Assembly (NCBI GenBank): GCA_964458255.1
Contig: CAYWHY010000002.1
Coordinates: 12,751 to 76,750 of the forward strand
Origin: Suilimivivens sp964458255
Lineage (GTDB): Bacteria > Bacillota > Clostridia > Lachnospirales > Lachnospiraceae
Length of the DNA: 64,000 nucleotides
Direction of reading: 5' to 3'
The position numbers and the translations under genes are program-made. The notes below the pieces were generated by a model. That model did no database searches. It was not told the DNA's origin and worked only from the letters and a program-made list of their open reading frames with translations. Of the stretch, positions 25,892 to 35,022 are shown piece after piece (the first letter of the stretch is position 1; each line of letters opens with the position of its first letter).

Positions 25892-27013
25892 ATGAAAAAA
25901 AATCAGGATTACAGTAAACAGGGAATGGATTTGCGACTTCTGTTTCTTAGAATGCAGGGCAAGGTATGGCTTCTTTTAATGGCGGTGGTGCTTGGTGCGG
26001 TTATCGGTGGCGTAAGCTATCAGATTGCAAGAGCGATGCGGATGCCTATTGCATATGAGGCAGTATCAAAGCTGTATATCAGTTTTGGCGTGGATGAAAG
26101 CGGGGAGGTATATCAGTATTATAACGGATATACGTGGAATGAACTTTTAGATACAGACCCGATTCTTAGCAGAATAGAAGAAAATTTGCCGGGGGATTAC
26201 AGCAGGGAAGACGTAAGAAAGGCAACCCGGGCAGAAATTTTGTCTGATATACGATTGCTTACCGTCACCATACAGGAATCAGATGAAAAGACCGTCAGGG
26301 AAATTCAGACGGCAGTAGAACGGGGACTTGAAGAGTACGCGCAGGACAGCAGGGAGCTTAGACGTATTGAGGTAATCCGATCTGAAGAACCGGCACGGAT
26401 TTATTGGGATGACAAAACAGTTACGGCCTGTGTGACAGGGGCAATTGTGATGTCGGTAATCGGTGTGCTCATGTTAATGCTTTTATATGTGATGGATGAT
26501 GCGATTTATGTACAGACAGATATCGAAAAGAGATATACCGGCAGGACCCTTGGTATGATGATGCAAAGCCAGAAGGGACTGCAGCCTTATGCCAGAGAAC
26601 TGACGGCTAATATTAGTTATATTTTGGGGGATAAGAGAAAATTTGCACTGATAGATATGGACAATCATGCGGACGCGCGTAAGGAGGAATTGGAACGACT
26701 TTTAAATGCCGGTGAAAATGAATTTATTGGTGGAGACGGCGAAATGGGTGGACTGACATGGACCATGCCGAAGCCGGAAGGGGATAAAGAAGGCGACTGG
26801 CGGGCGGTTTCTTTTGATGAAAGGATGATTGCAAAAGAAGATTGTGAACTTATCAGAGAATTGGGAGGGGTTATTTTATTACTTCCTTATGGCAGGGATG
26901 TCAGTAAAAAGACGGAACGGGTTTTGAACTTTCTAAAAAATCAGGAGTGTGAAGTGCTTGGCATGATTGTTTCACAGGCAGATGAAGACTTCCTGGACAG
27001 ATATTATAACTAA
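25892..27013 (+). CDS. Wzz-like chain-length protein with degenerate BY-kinase domain
   Basis: The 373-residue protein has a cytoplasmic start, helix 1 (about 25-45), a loop domain outside the membrane and helix 2 (about 180-205), the Wzz/CapA layout. The part after helix 2 resembles the start and end of a bacterial tyrosine kinase (ELTANISYILGDKRK, GVILLLPYGRDVSKKTERVL, VLGMIVSQAD), but the Walker A motif GxxGKS/T is missing and ALIDMDNHADARKEE stands in its place. No Tyr cluster is at the C-terminus apart from YY at 371-372. It is probably a pseudokinase that controls polymer length without phosphorylation; this is inference. Confidence 0.75.
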   Translation: MKKNQDYSKQGMDLRLLFLRMQGKVWLLLMAVVLGAVIGGVSYQIARAMRMPIAYEAVSKLYISFGVDESGEVYQYYNGYTWNELLDTDPILSRIEENLPGDYSREDVRKATRAEILSDIRLLTVTIQESDEKTVREIQTAVERGLEEYAQDSRELRRIEVIRSEEPARIYWDDKTVTACVTGAIVMSVIGVLMLMLLYVMDDAIYVQTDIEKRYTGRTLGMMMQSQKGLQPYARELTANISYILGDKRKFALIDMDNHADARKEELERLLNAGENEFIGGDGEMGGLTWTMPKPEGDKEGDWRAVSFDERMIAKEDCELIRELGGVILLLPYGRDVSKKTERVLNFLKNQECEVLGMIVSQADEDFLDRYYN

Positions 27014-27025
27014 TAGAGGGATGGC

Positions 27026-27808
27026 ATGAAATTACAGGTATTGGCAGCTGCGGTAAATAAAGATGCAAAGACGCTGGTCGCAGATATGAATCTAAAGACA
27101 GATGCAGTTATCGTGAATCAGTGCGACAGGTATTCTTATGAAGAATTTATCTGTCATGAAAGAAAAATACAGTGCTTTTGTATGGCAGAGCGCGGCGTGG
27201 GACGAAACAGAAATGCCGCACTGCTTCATGCAACGGGGGATATTGTATTGTTTTCGGATGAAGATATCCGTTTCTATGATGATTATGAAAAACAGGTGCT
27301 TAAGGCTTTTGAAAAGAATCCGGATGCAGATATCATTACCTTTAATTTTGAAGTGGATGCTTCCCGGACCACATATTATAACAAAGTGGAAAAAAGAATC
27401 CGCTGGTATAACTACGGAAGGTATCCGACCTTTGCCGTGGCTGCTAAATTAGAGGCACTTCGCAAGGCCAATGTTAGTTTTTCGTTATTGTTTGGCGGTG
27501 GTGCCAAATACAGTAACGGAGAGGATAGTCTTTTCTTAAAGGATTGTTTAAAGGCAGGCTTACACCTGTATGCGGTAACGGCAAAAATCGGTGAGGAAGT
27601 GTACCGGAAGTCCACCTGGTTTTCGGGATATAATAAAAAGTTTTTTACAGACAGGGGAGTGTTGTATCATTTCCTCTACGGAAGAATGGCCAAACCCTTT
27701 TCATTACGTTTTTTGTATGCACATAAAGCTAAAATGTGTAAGGAGATTCCGGTAAAGGAAGCTTACCGCTTCATGAAAGAGGGAATCACTGAAGGTAAAT
27801 TGAGGTAA
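27026..27808 (+). CDS. GT2-like glycosyltransferase
   Basis: This 260-residue protein has a GT-A type layout: a short Rossmann start with the ribosyl-binding region, ERGVGRNRNAAL (about 55-66), then LFSDEDIRFYDDY with a D-E-D acidic centre, and GGGAKYSNGEDSLFLKDCL, the ED catalytic-base motif. It starts 12 bases after the Wzz-like gene behind AGAGGGA. The N-terminus is shorter than usual and lacks the typical VIVPxYN motif. Likely adds one sugar of the repeat. Confidence 0.75.
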   Translation: MKLQVLAAAVNKDAKTLVADMNLKTDAVIVNQCDRYSYEEFICHERKIQCFCMAERGVGRNRNAALLHATGDIVLFSDEDIRFYDDYEKQVLKAFEKNPDADIITFNFEVDASRTTYYNKVEKRIRWYNYGRYPTFAVAAKLEALRKANVSFSLLFGGGAKYSNGEDSLFLKDCLKAGLHLYAVTAKIGEEVYRKSTWFSGYNKKFFTDRGVLYHFLYGRMAKPFSLRFLYAHKAKMCKEIPVKEAYRFMKEGITEGKLR

Positions 27809-27811
27809 TAT

Positions 27812-28918
27812 ATGATTTTATATATTTTGGTGGCAGTGGGAACGGTTTTTTTGGGACTGCTTGTGAACAACCGCTGCGAAAGTGTGGGAAACAGAATAAG
27901 CAGACAGCAGTTACTGAACGGGTTATGTGTCGTGTTTATTTTTACCGTTTTGTTTGCCGTTTCGGCCTGCAGGCTGAATGTGGGAAATGATTATGCGAAG
28001 TATGTGGAGTTTATGCATCTGGTAAATTGCGATGCATACGTGCCTACGGAAGTAGGGTTTAACGGCGTTGTAAAGTTCATTTATGCCATCAGCGGATTTG
28101 AAAATTTCCTGTTGGTGTTTGCTTTTTTTGCCTTTTTTACAATACTTTTGTTTCTTGCAGCAATTTATAAGCAGGCTGATTCTTTCGGATTCAGCTTTTT
28201 TCTGTTTATGGCCTTCGGCTATTATTTTCAGTCCTTTAATACGGTGCGTTACTATCTGGCACTGGCAATTGCATTATATGCGATACCGTATGTGCTTCGT
28301 AAGGAATGGGTAAAGTTCATTTTGCTTGTTTTATTGGGAGCAACCTTCCACAAGTCATTACTGGTGGTGATTCCGTTGTACTTTCTTGCGTCCGTAAATT
28401 GGAAAAAATGGCAGATGGCATTTGCAGCGGTATTTTGTACCACTTTTTTCTTTATGCAGGATTTTTACTTAAAGGTAGTAGTGTTCCTTTATCCGACGTA
28501 TGAGGATACCGAGTATTTGGATGGCGGCACCAGCTATGTAAATATAGCACGTTGTCTGGCGGTACTTATTCTGGCACTTGTTTGTTACAAAAAGGCAGTA
28601 AAAGATAACGAAAGAAACCGCTTTTATTTTTATTGTAATTTAGGAGCACTGGTTATGTACGTATGCTGTTCTTTTTTGCCGATTATTTCCAGAATCGGAT
28701 ATTATCTGACCATTACACATATTTTCTTTATACCTGTATTGATTGAGAGTGTAGGGAACGAAAATTTGAAAAAGTTATTCCGCGCAGGTGTGGTACTTGC
28801 GGGAATATTGTATTTTGCTTTATTTATGACAAAAGCCGGTGCTGACGGACTTAGAATACTGCCTTATGAGACATTTATGTTCCATGAGATGGTACCGATT
28901 TTGTCGGATGTAAATTAG
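27812..28918 (+). CDS. EpsG-family polysaccharide polymerase-like membrane protein
   Basis: The 368-residue polytopic protein has about ten helices and EpsG-type features: RLNVGNDYAKYVEF in the first outside loop, FNTVRYYLALAIALYAIPY, and ATFHKSLLVVIPLYF with the conserved His. EpsG proteins are Wzy-like polymerases of exopolysaccharide repeats. It starts three bases after the previous stop, with GAGGTA as the ribosome site. No other Wzy candidate is in the operon, so it is the likely polymerase. Confidence 0.85.
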   Translation: MILYILVAVGTVFLGLLVNNRCESVGNRISRQQLLNGLCVVFIFTVLFAVSACRLNVGNDYAKYVEFMHLVNCDAYVPTEVGFNGVVKFIYAISGFENFLLVFAFFAFFTILLFLAAIYKQADSFGFSFFLFMAFGYYFQSFNTVRYYLALAIALYAIPYVLRKEWVKFILLVLLGATFHKSLLVVIPLYFLASVNWKKWQMAFAAVFCTTFFFMQDFYLKVVVFLYPTYEDTEYLDGGTSYVNIARCLAVLILALVCYKKAVKDNERNRFYFYCNLGALVMYVCCSFLPIISRIGYYLTITHIFFIPVLIESVGNENLKKLFRAGVVLAGILYFALFMTKAGADGLRILPYETFMFHEMVPILSDVN

Positions 28919-28930
28919 CGGGAGGGTTAG

Positions 28931-29746
28931 ATGATGCCTTTATTTTCTATATTGGTGGTTTGTTTAAACCCGGGAGAAAAACTGATAAACACGTTGCAGA
29001 GTATTTTAAAGCAGACATTTACGGATTATGAGATAGTGATAAAAGACGGGTTATCTTCAGATGACTCACTTTCTTATGTGGAAGAGCTTGCTGATCAAAG
29101 AATCAAAGTGATTGCCAAAAAAGATGCCGGAATTTATGATGCCATGAATCAGGCAGTGAGCGAGGCAACAGGTAAGTATGTGTATTTTTTGAATTGCGGT
29201 GACTTCTTTTATGAGGAAAATGTACTTGCCAAAATGGCGGACAGGATGGTGAAAAGGCCTTCAGAACAGGGAATCTATTACGGCAATATTTATGAAAGAA
29301 TGACAAAACAGGTGGTGTATTCCAATCCGCAGATGGATGCGTTTGGCTGTTACAGAAATGTCCCCTGTCATCAGGCGTGTTTTTATGACAAAAAACTGGT
29401 TCTGGCACATCCCTTTGATACAGAATATCGGGTGCGCGCCGATTATGAGCAGTTTGTGTGGTGTTTTTTTGCAAATGAATTTGAAGATGGTGTGCACTTC
29501 TTTTATGAGGATATTCTGATTGCGGATTATGAAGGCGGAGGCTTTTCGGAAACTAAGGAAAACAGAAAGCTTTCTGCAAGAGAGCATCAGGCAATTGTGC
29601 ATAAATACATGAGTGGTGGACAAATATTCAAGTACAAATTCATTATGTGGATAACCTTAGCTCCGCTTCGCACTAAGATAGCGGAAAATGAAAAAACGGC
29701 CGGAATTTACAACCGGCTAAAAAAAATGCTTTATAGAGGAAAATAA
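28931..29746 (+). CDS. GT2 family glycosyltransferase
   Basis: The 271-residue enzyme has FSILVVCLNPGEKL, VIKDGLSSDDS, DAGIYDAMNQAVSEATGKYV and LNCGDFF, typical of one GT2 subgroup (WcaA/EpsE-like). The metal site is N-C-G-D rather than DxD, as usual in this subgroup. GGGAGGG precedes the start. Sugar specificity is unknown. Confidence 0.88.
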   Translation: MMPLFSILVVCLNPGEKLINTLQSILKQTFTDYEIVIKDGLSSDDSLSYVEELADQRIKVIAKKDAGIYDAMNQAVSEATGKYVYFLNCGDFFYEENVLAKMADRMVKRPSEQGIYYGNIYERMTKQVVYSNPQMDAFGCYRNVPCHQACFYDKKLVLAHPFDTEYRVRADYEQFVWCFFANEFEDGVHFFYEDILIADYEGGGFSETKENRKLSAREHQAIVHKYMSGGQIFKYKFIMWITLAPLRTKIAENEKTAGIYNRLKKMLYRGK

Positions 29747-29764
29747 GAGGAGCGGAGAAAGGCC

Positions 29765-31042
29765 ATGAAAAAAATTTTGTGGATTTGCAATATTATGTTG
29801 CCGGTGATTGCAAAGGAACTGAAGCTTCCTTACAGTAACAGAGAAGGCTGGCTTACCGGTATATTTAATGCACTTACGGATGCAAAAGGTGACAGAGAGA
29901 TGATACTGGGTATTTGTTTCCCGGTGGAAAAGAAGGAAGAGCAGATATGTCTTACGATAGAAGGGGTACGCTGTTACGGATTTTATGAAAATCTGTCATT
30001 GCCGGAGAAATATGACTGTGCAATGGAAGGGCGTTTTGCGGAGATTTTTAAAGAATTTGAGCCCGATATCATTCATATTTTCGGCACAGAGTTTCCGCAT
30101 GCACTGGCGGCCGCCAAGGCATTTGGAAAGCCTGATAGAACGCTCCTTTGCATACAGGGGCTTTGCTATGAAATCGCGAAGGTATATATGGCGAACCTGC
30201 CGGAAACGGTATGTAATGCTGCAAGCTTCAGAGACCTTTTGAGGAAGGATTCTTTAAAAAGACAACAGGAAAAATTTGTGATAAGGGGAGAGCGTGAGAA
30301 GGAAGTGATAAGGCTTTCCGGGCATATCACGGGAAGAACGGATTTTGACAGGGAAGGAACTGCGCGGATTAATCCGAATGCCTGTTATCATGCCATGGAT
30401 GAAACCATGAGAAACAGTTTTTATTCCGGTCAGTGGAAACGGGAACAATGCAGACCGCACAGCATTTTTTTGGGACAGGGGGATTATCCCTTAAAGGGAT
30501 TTCATTTCCTGTTGGAAGCAATGCCCATCATTTTAAGAAGATATCCCGATGCAAAAATTTTTGTTGCGGGAAACAGTATTATCAAAAATGACAGCTTGAA
30601 AGATAAAATAAAAATTTCTGCGTATGGGAAGTATTTACTGATGCTGATGGGAAAATACGGATTGGAAGACAAAGTGGTTGCTCTCGGGAAGCTTTCCGAA
30701 CAGGAAATGAAAGAGCAGTTTTTAAAGTCAGAAGTATTTATATGCCCTTCCATATTGGAAAATTCGCCTAATACGATTGGAGAGGCAATGCTTTTAGGTG
30801 TGCCGGTGGTAGCAGCTAAAGTGGGAGGGATTCCTGACATGATTACGGATGGAGAGGACGGCCTTTTGTTTGAGGGCGGTGACGTAATGGGGCTTGCTGA
30901 TGCGGTGACAACGATATTTGACAACGAGGGTGATTTGACAGGGCAACTTTCAAAAGCTGCAAAAACGCGTGCACAGAGTACCCATGACGGAACGAAGAAT
31001 TATCAGCGTTTGATGGAAATTTACGAAATCATAGGAGCATAG
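29765..31042 (+). CDS. GT4 family glycosyltransferase
   Basis: The 425-residue protein has the GT-B fold. The C-terminal half holds FLGQGDYPLKGFHFLLEA, IFVAGNSI, VICPSILENSPNTIGEAM with the E-x7-E nucleotide-sugar motif, and GVPVVAAKVGGIPDMI. The N-terminal acceptor half includes IIHIFGTEFPHALAAAKAFG. It transfers with retention from an activated sugar donor. It ends two bases before the next gene. Confidence 0.9.
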   Translation: MKKILWICNIMLPVIAKELKLPYSNREGWLTGIFNALTDAKGDREMILGICFPVEKKEEQICLTIEGVRCYGFYENLSLPEKYDCAMEGRFAEIFKEFEPDIIHIFGTEFPHALAAAKAFGKPDRTLLCIQGLCYEIAKVYMANLPETVCNAASFRDLLRKDSLKRQQEKFVIRGEREKEVIRLSGHITGRTDFDREGTARINPNACYHAMDETMRNSFYSGQWKREQCRPHSIFLGQGDYPLKGFHFLLEAMPIILRRYPDAKIFVAGNSIIKNDSLKDKIKISAYGKYLLMLMGKYGLEDKVVALGKLSEQEMKEQFLKSEVFICPSILENSPNTIGEAMLLGVPVVAAKVGGIPDMITDGEDGLLFEGGDVMGLADAVTTIFDNEGDLTGQLSKAAKTRAQSTHDGTKNYQRLMEIYEIIGA

Positions 31043-31044
31043 AG

Positions 31045-32265
31045 ATGACAATTACTTTTTTGTCTAATTACATCAATCATCATCAGATTCCTTTTTGTGA
31101 TGCCTGTTATGAGCTCCTTGGGGAAGATTTTCAGTTTGTGCAGGCAAGTCCCATGGAACAGGAACGGGTTGCCATGGGGTGGCATACGGACGGGGATGCG
31201 CTTCCTTATGTGCACTGTCTGTATGAGGAAGAAGAGACATGCCTTAAGCTGATAGGAGAGAGCGATATTCTGCTGGCCGGCTGGAGCGGGCGCGAGGATT
31301 TGGTGCAGAAAAGACTTCTTGCGGGAAAACCGGTACTACGTGTCAGCGAGCGTATTTATCGTGAAGGGCAGTGGAAAGCAATTTCGCCAAGAGGCTTATT
31401 TAACAAATATAAGGAACATTTCAGGTTTCGGAAAAGTCAGGCGTATCTGCTTTGTGCAGGGGCCTATGTAGCTTCTGACTTTCATTTGATTTGTTCTTAC
31501 CCCGGAAAAATGTATAAATGGGGATATTTTCCGGAAACAGTGTTTTATACCGATGAGCAGTGGGAAAAGCTGAAGACAAAAGAAGGGACGCTTTCCATCG
31601 TATGGGCAGGAAGGTTTATTCCTCTGAAGCACCCTGAATTCATGATTCGGTTGGCAGAAGAGCTGAAGAACAGGACAGAACTATGGGAGAATCAGCCTTT
31701 TACAGATTTTCATATCCATATGGCCGGTGGCGGCGAGATGGAGCAGGAGCTGATAACGGCAGCAAAGGAAAAAGGCGTGTCGGATAAAATTACTTTTCAC
31801 GGTTTTATGAAGCCGGAAAAGGTAAGAACAGTCATGGAGAAGTGCCATATTCACATATTTACCAGCAATCATTTAGAGGGCTGGGGCGCGGTAGTAAATG
31901 AAGCGATGAACAGCGGATGTGCGGAAGTGGCAAATGTTCAGGTGGGAGCCGCTCCGTATCTGATTTCTCATGGGGAGAACGGAATGGTTTATCCGGACGG
32001 AAGCTTTGAGAAGATGGAAGAGGCAGTTTTGTATTTGATAAAAAATCCTTTGAGAAGGGAAGAAATGGGTAGAAATGCCTATAAAACCATTACATCCCTT
32101 TGGAATGCAGGGCAGGCAGCAAAAGAGCTTGTGCGGTTTGCAAAAGGGATTTTGGAAGGAAGGCCGCAGGCAGCAAAAGAGGGCCCTTTCAGTGCAGCAC
32201 CGGTAATTTCACCCGGTAAAATGTATGAATATCTGATGAAGGAAAGTGAAGAAAATGTCCCGTAA
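31045..32265 (+). CDS. GT4 family glycosyltransferase
   Basis: The 406-residue GT-B protein has LSIVWAGRFIPLKHPEFMI, HIHMAGGGEMEQELI, ITFHGFM and HIFTSNHLEGWGAVVNEAMN, the last with the E-x7-E motif. The N-terminal acceptor half is less typical (LLAGWSGREDLVQKRL). It begins two bases after the previous stop with TAGGAG just upstream, so it is translationally linked. Confidence 0.88.
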   Translation: MTITFLSNYINHHQIPFCDACYELLGEDFQFVQASPMEQERVAMGWHTDGDALPYVHCLYEEEETCLKLIGESDILLAGWSGREDLVQKRLLAGKPVLRVSERIYREGQWKAISPRGLFNKYKEHFRFRKSQAYLLCAGAYVASDFHLICSYPGKMYKWGYFPETVFYTDEQWEKLKTKEGTLSIVWAGRFIPLKHPEFMIRLAEELKNRTELWENQPFTDFHIHMAGGGEMEQELITAAKEKGVSDKITFHGFMKPEKVRTVMEKCHIHIFTSNHLEGWGAVVNEAMNSGCAEVANVQVGAAPYLISHGENGMVYPDGSFEKMEEAVLYLIKNPLRREEMGRNAYKTITSLWNAGQAAKELVRFAKGILEGRPQAAKEGPFSAAPVISPGKMYEYLMKESEENVP

Positions 32266-32287
32266 CAGGACAAAAGGAAGGTTAATC

Positions 32288-33292
32288 ATGGAACAAAGAC
32301 AGGAGCCGGTACTTGTTAGTGTCATTGTACCGATTTACAATATTGTGGAATGGCTTCCGAGATGTGTGGATTCCATTCGCAGACAGACCTATCGGAATTT
32401 GGAAATTATACTGGTGGATGACGGTTCCACCGACAATAGCGGCGCCATGGCAGAAAAATTCGCCTTGGAGGATAAAAGAGTGCGTGTTTTCCACAAGGAA
32501 AACGGCGGCGTTTCCTCAGCAAGAAATTTGGGGATTGAAAAGGCAAGAGGAGAGTATATCGGCTTTGTGGACAGTGATGACTACATTGAACCGGAAATGT
32601 ACGAAAGACTTCTGGCTGTTGCTTTAAATGAAAATCTTCTGATGGTACAGACTTCCAGAGATGAAAGGGACGAGCTGGGAAATCGGTTGCCCGATGTGTG
32701 TATCCCACCGGAAAAACCGGAATTGTGGGAATGTGACAGATTTATGCGAGAGCTTCTTTTGCACAAAGGGGACTGCTCTTTTTGTACTAAGCTGACGCAT
32801 GCTTCTCTTCTTAAGGCAGAGCGTTTTCCGGAGGGAGAGCTGAATGAGGATTTCAGACTTTTGCTAAATCTGCTGCCCCAAATTCCTGCAATAGCAATAT
32901 TGCCGGAGCAGGATTATCATGTGTTCTATCGTTACGGAAGTAATACCAGAACAAAGGATCAAGAAGTATTTCCTAAAGTTTTTACGGATATTGTGCGGAA
33001 TGCGGACAGAGTGGAAGAAATGGTGGCAAAGAAATATCCGGATTTGAAGGAAGAGGCAGTACGGTTTGCCTTATACCAGCGGCTTGACTATTTACTGCAT
33101 ATTCCGATTTCCATGATGAAAAAGAACAATGAGTTTTATGTACAGGTCTGCCGTTATGTGAAAGCGCATCGGGGGGATATACGGAAGAATCCGTATCTGA
33201 CCGAAAAAAACAGACAGTATTTGCTGCTGTTTTCCTATGCACCGGCTTTGGTAAGAAAGGTACACAGAATATTAAAAAAGTGGAGTAAGTAA
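32288..33292 (+). CDS. GT2 family glycosyltransferase
   Basis: ATG 32288 follows AAGGAAGG; a GTG at 32246 would overlap the previous gene by 20 bases. The protein has SVIVPIYNIVEWLPRCVDSI, LVDDGSTDNSG, NGGVSSARNLGIEKARG and FVDSDDYIE, all standard GT2 elements with DxDD as metal site. The length of 334 residues includes a helical C-terminal part. It is the last cytoplasmic transferase of the operon; its stop codon overlaps the next start (TAATG). Confidence 0.9.
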   Translation: MEQRQEPVLVSVIVPIYNIVEWLPRCVDSIRRQTYRNLEIILVDDGSTDNSGAMAEKFALEDKRVRVFHKENGGVSSARNLGIEKARGEYIGFVDSDDYIEPEMYERLLAVALNENLLMVQTSRDERDELGNRLPDVCIPPEKPELWECDRFMRELLLHKGDCSFCTKLTHASLLKAERFPEGELNEDFRLLLNLLPQIPAIAILPEQDYHVFYRYGSNTRTKDQEVFPKVFTDIVRNADRVEEMVAKKYPDLKEEAVRFALYQRLDYLLHIPISMMKKNNEFYVQVCRYVKAHRGDIRKNPYLTEKNRQYLLLFSYAPALVRKVHRILKKWSK

Positions 33293-34929
33293 TGAAGTTT
33301 TTTAATCATCCGCAAGGGACAACAAAAAACAGAATGATAGGAGTGTTGCCGGTTCTGTTATTGCTTTTACAGCTTGGCACGCTGGTTTATTATGGAAACA
33401 GGAAGAGCGGTTTTCATGAGGATGAGTTGTATTCTTATTATTCGACGAATAAGACTGCCGGACTTTTTGTAGAAGACAGAAGCTGGCAGGAGAGGGATGA
33501 ATTTCGCAATGACTTTGTGGTGCTTGAAAATGAGCAGTTTCGGTATGGCGTGGTAAAGCAGATGCAGTCATGGGATGTACATCCGCCGTTTTACTATTAT
33601 ATTTTGCATACGTTTTGCTCTCTTTTCCCGGGAGTGTTCAGCAAATGGCTTGGAATTGCCGTAAATCTCATTGCTTATATTCCCTGTTATTTTCTGTTGT
33701 TTTATCTGGTTAAGACGACTGTGACGGCGGGAAAAGAAAAAGAGAGGCATTATGCAGCGAGTCTGGCGTTTGCAGTTTGCCTTTTCTGGGGCTTTAGTGC
33801 AGCGGTTATTTCCGGAGTTATGTTTATCAGGATGTACCAGCTCCTTACTTTATTTGTTTTGGCATTATCATGTCTCCATGCAAAAGCATGGAAGGAGGAA
33901 AAGTTTGGACTGTCATTCTGTCTGCCCCTTACGATGATAGTGTTTTTGGGTTTTCTGACACAGTATTATTACATTATTTTTCATGTGTTTTTGGGAGCCG
34001 GTTTTTGTTTTCTGCTCTTTAGAGCAAAGAGAATAAAAGAGATGTTCGGGTATGTGTTATCCTGCGTCATAGGATTAGGTGCGGCATTGCTGTATTACCC
34101 ATCTTCTTTGTCACATATTTTCAGAGGTTACAGAGGAACGGAAGCTGTAAACGAGTTTGGTAATGCGGATAATACGCTTGACAGACTTCGTTTTTTTGCG
34201 GGGTTGTTTGATGATTATGTGTTAAATGATACCTTGGTGCTTTTCCTTTTGATGATTTGCTTAGGCCGGATGACGGTTTATACCTTAAGAAAAATTGGCC
34301 GTTTACCTGCCGCAGAAAAGGGCGGAAAGAAAACACAGCTGTTAGGGTTGTGGCTGTTTGTGGGCATGGGTTACTTTTTTACCATTTCAAAAACAGCACT
34401 GCTTTTAGGCGAAACGTCAAACCGTTATCAGCTGCCTGTTTACGGGATTTTGCTGTTTTTACTGCTTTACTATACCATAGAGCCGTTAAGGATTCTTTTT
34501 AAAGGATTTCCAAAAAGAAGAGGAATAGTTACTGCGGTAATACTTATCGTTATTTTCCTGATTGATGTAACTGCCCTTATGCGGAACAAAGTCTTTTTCC
34601 TTTATGAAGAGGAAAAAGAAATGATGGAATATGTTATGGAAAATAACGATGTTCCGGTAGTTGTTTTTTATAGAGAGGATTCGTCTGCCAATGTATGGCG
34701 CCTTTCCAATCAGCTGATGGTATATCCCCGCATTTATCTGGCAAGCCAGGACAACGAGGAAAAGATAACGGACAGTACGATTGCAGACAGTACGCGTCTG
34801 CTTGTGTATGTGGCGGATAAGGATGATAAAGAGAAATGTCTTGAAAATCTGCTGGCAGGCAATAAGAAGCTTTCTTCTTATGAAGAGGTGGCAAGGAAAG
34901 GGCTTTGGACGCTTTATGAAATGCATTGA
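33292..34929 (+). CDS. GT39-like (GT-C fold) membrane glycosyltransferase
   Basis: The 545-residue protein has about eleven helices. The first outside loop contains GFHEDELYSYY with an acidic pair, and SWDVHPPFYYYILHTF follows, both typical of PMT/ArnT-type GT-C enzymes that use polyprenyl-phosphate sugars. It could use the lipid-linked sugar made by the GtrB-like protein at 22769, so first and last genes of the operon may form a side-branch system. ATG overlaps the previous stop. The family call is good; the role is inference. Confidence 0.8.
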   Translation: MKFFNHPQGTTKNRMIGVLPVLLLLLQLGTLVYYGNRKSGFHEDELYSYYSTNKTAGLFVEDRSWQERDEFRNDFVVLENEQFRYGVVKQMQSWDVHPPFYYYILHTFCSLFPGVFSKWLGIAVNLIAYIPCYFLLFYLVKTTVTAGKEKERHYAASLAFAVCLFWGFSAAVISGVMFIRMYQLLTLFVLALSCLHAKAWKEEKFGLSFCLPLTMIVFLGFLTQYYYIIFHVFLGAGFCFLLFRAKRIKEMFGYVLSCVIGLGAALLYYPSSLSHIFRGYRGTEAVNEFGNADNTLDRLRFFAGLFDDYVLNDTLVLFLLMICLGRMTVYTLRKIGRLPAAEKGGKKTQLLGLWLFVGMGYFFTISKTALLLGETSNRYQLPVYGILLFLLLYYTIEPLRILFKGFPKRRGIVTAVILIVIFLIDVTALMRNKVFFLYEEEKEMMEYVMENNDVPVVVFYREDSSANVWRLSNQLMVYPRIYLASQDNEEKITDSTIADSTRLLVYVADKDDKEKCLENLLAGNKKLSSYEEVARKGLWTLYEMH

Positions 34930-34951
34930 CAGTGAGTAATCGAAAAACAAT

Positions 34952-34980
34952 TTGCCGTTATCATTGTTTCATGTTAAAAT
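34952..34980 (+). promoter_or_regulatory. Promoter of pseB
   Basis: TTGCCG (34952-34957), 17 bases, TAAAAT (34975-34980) preceded by TGT (extended -10). It lies 43 bases before the pseB start and makes pseB separable from the operon upstream. Confidence 0.6.
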
Positions 34981-35022
34981 GAACGGAAAGAGTAAATTTT
35001 GAACTTAGCGGAGGCTTTTATT

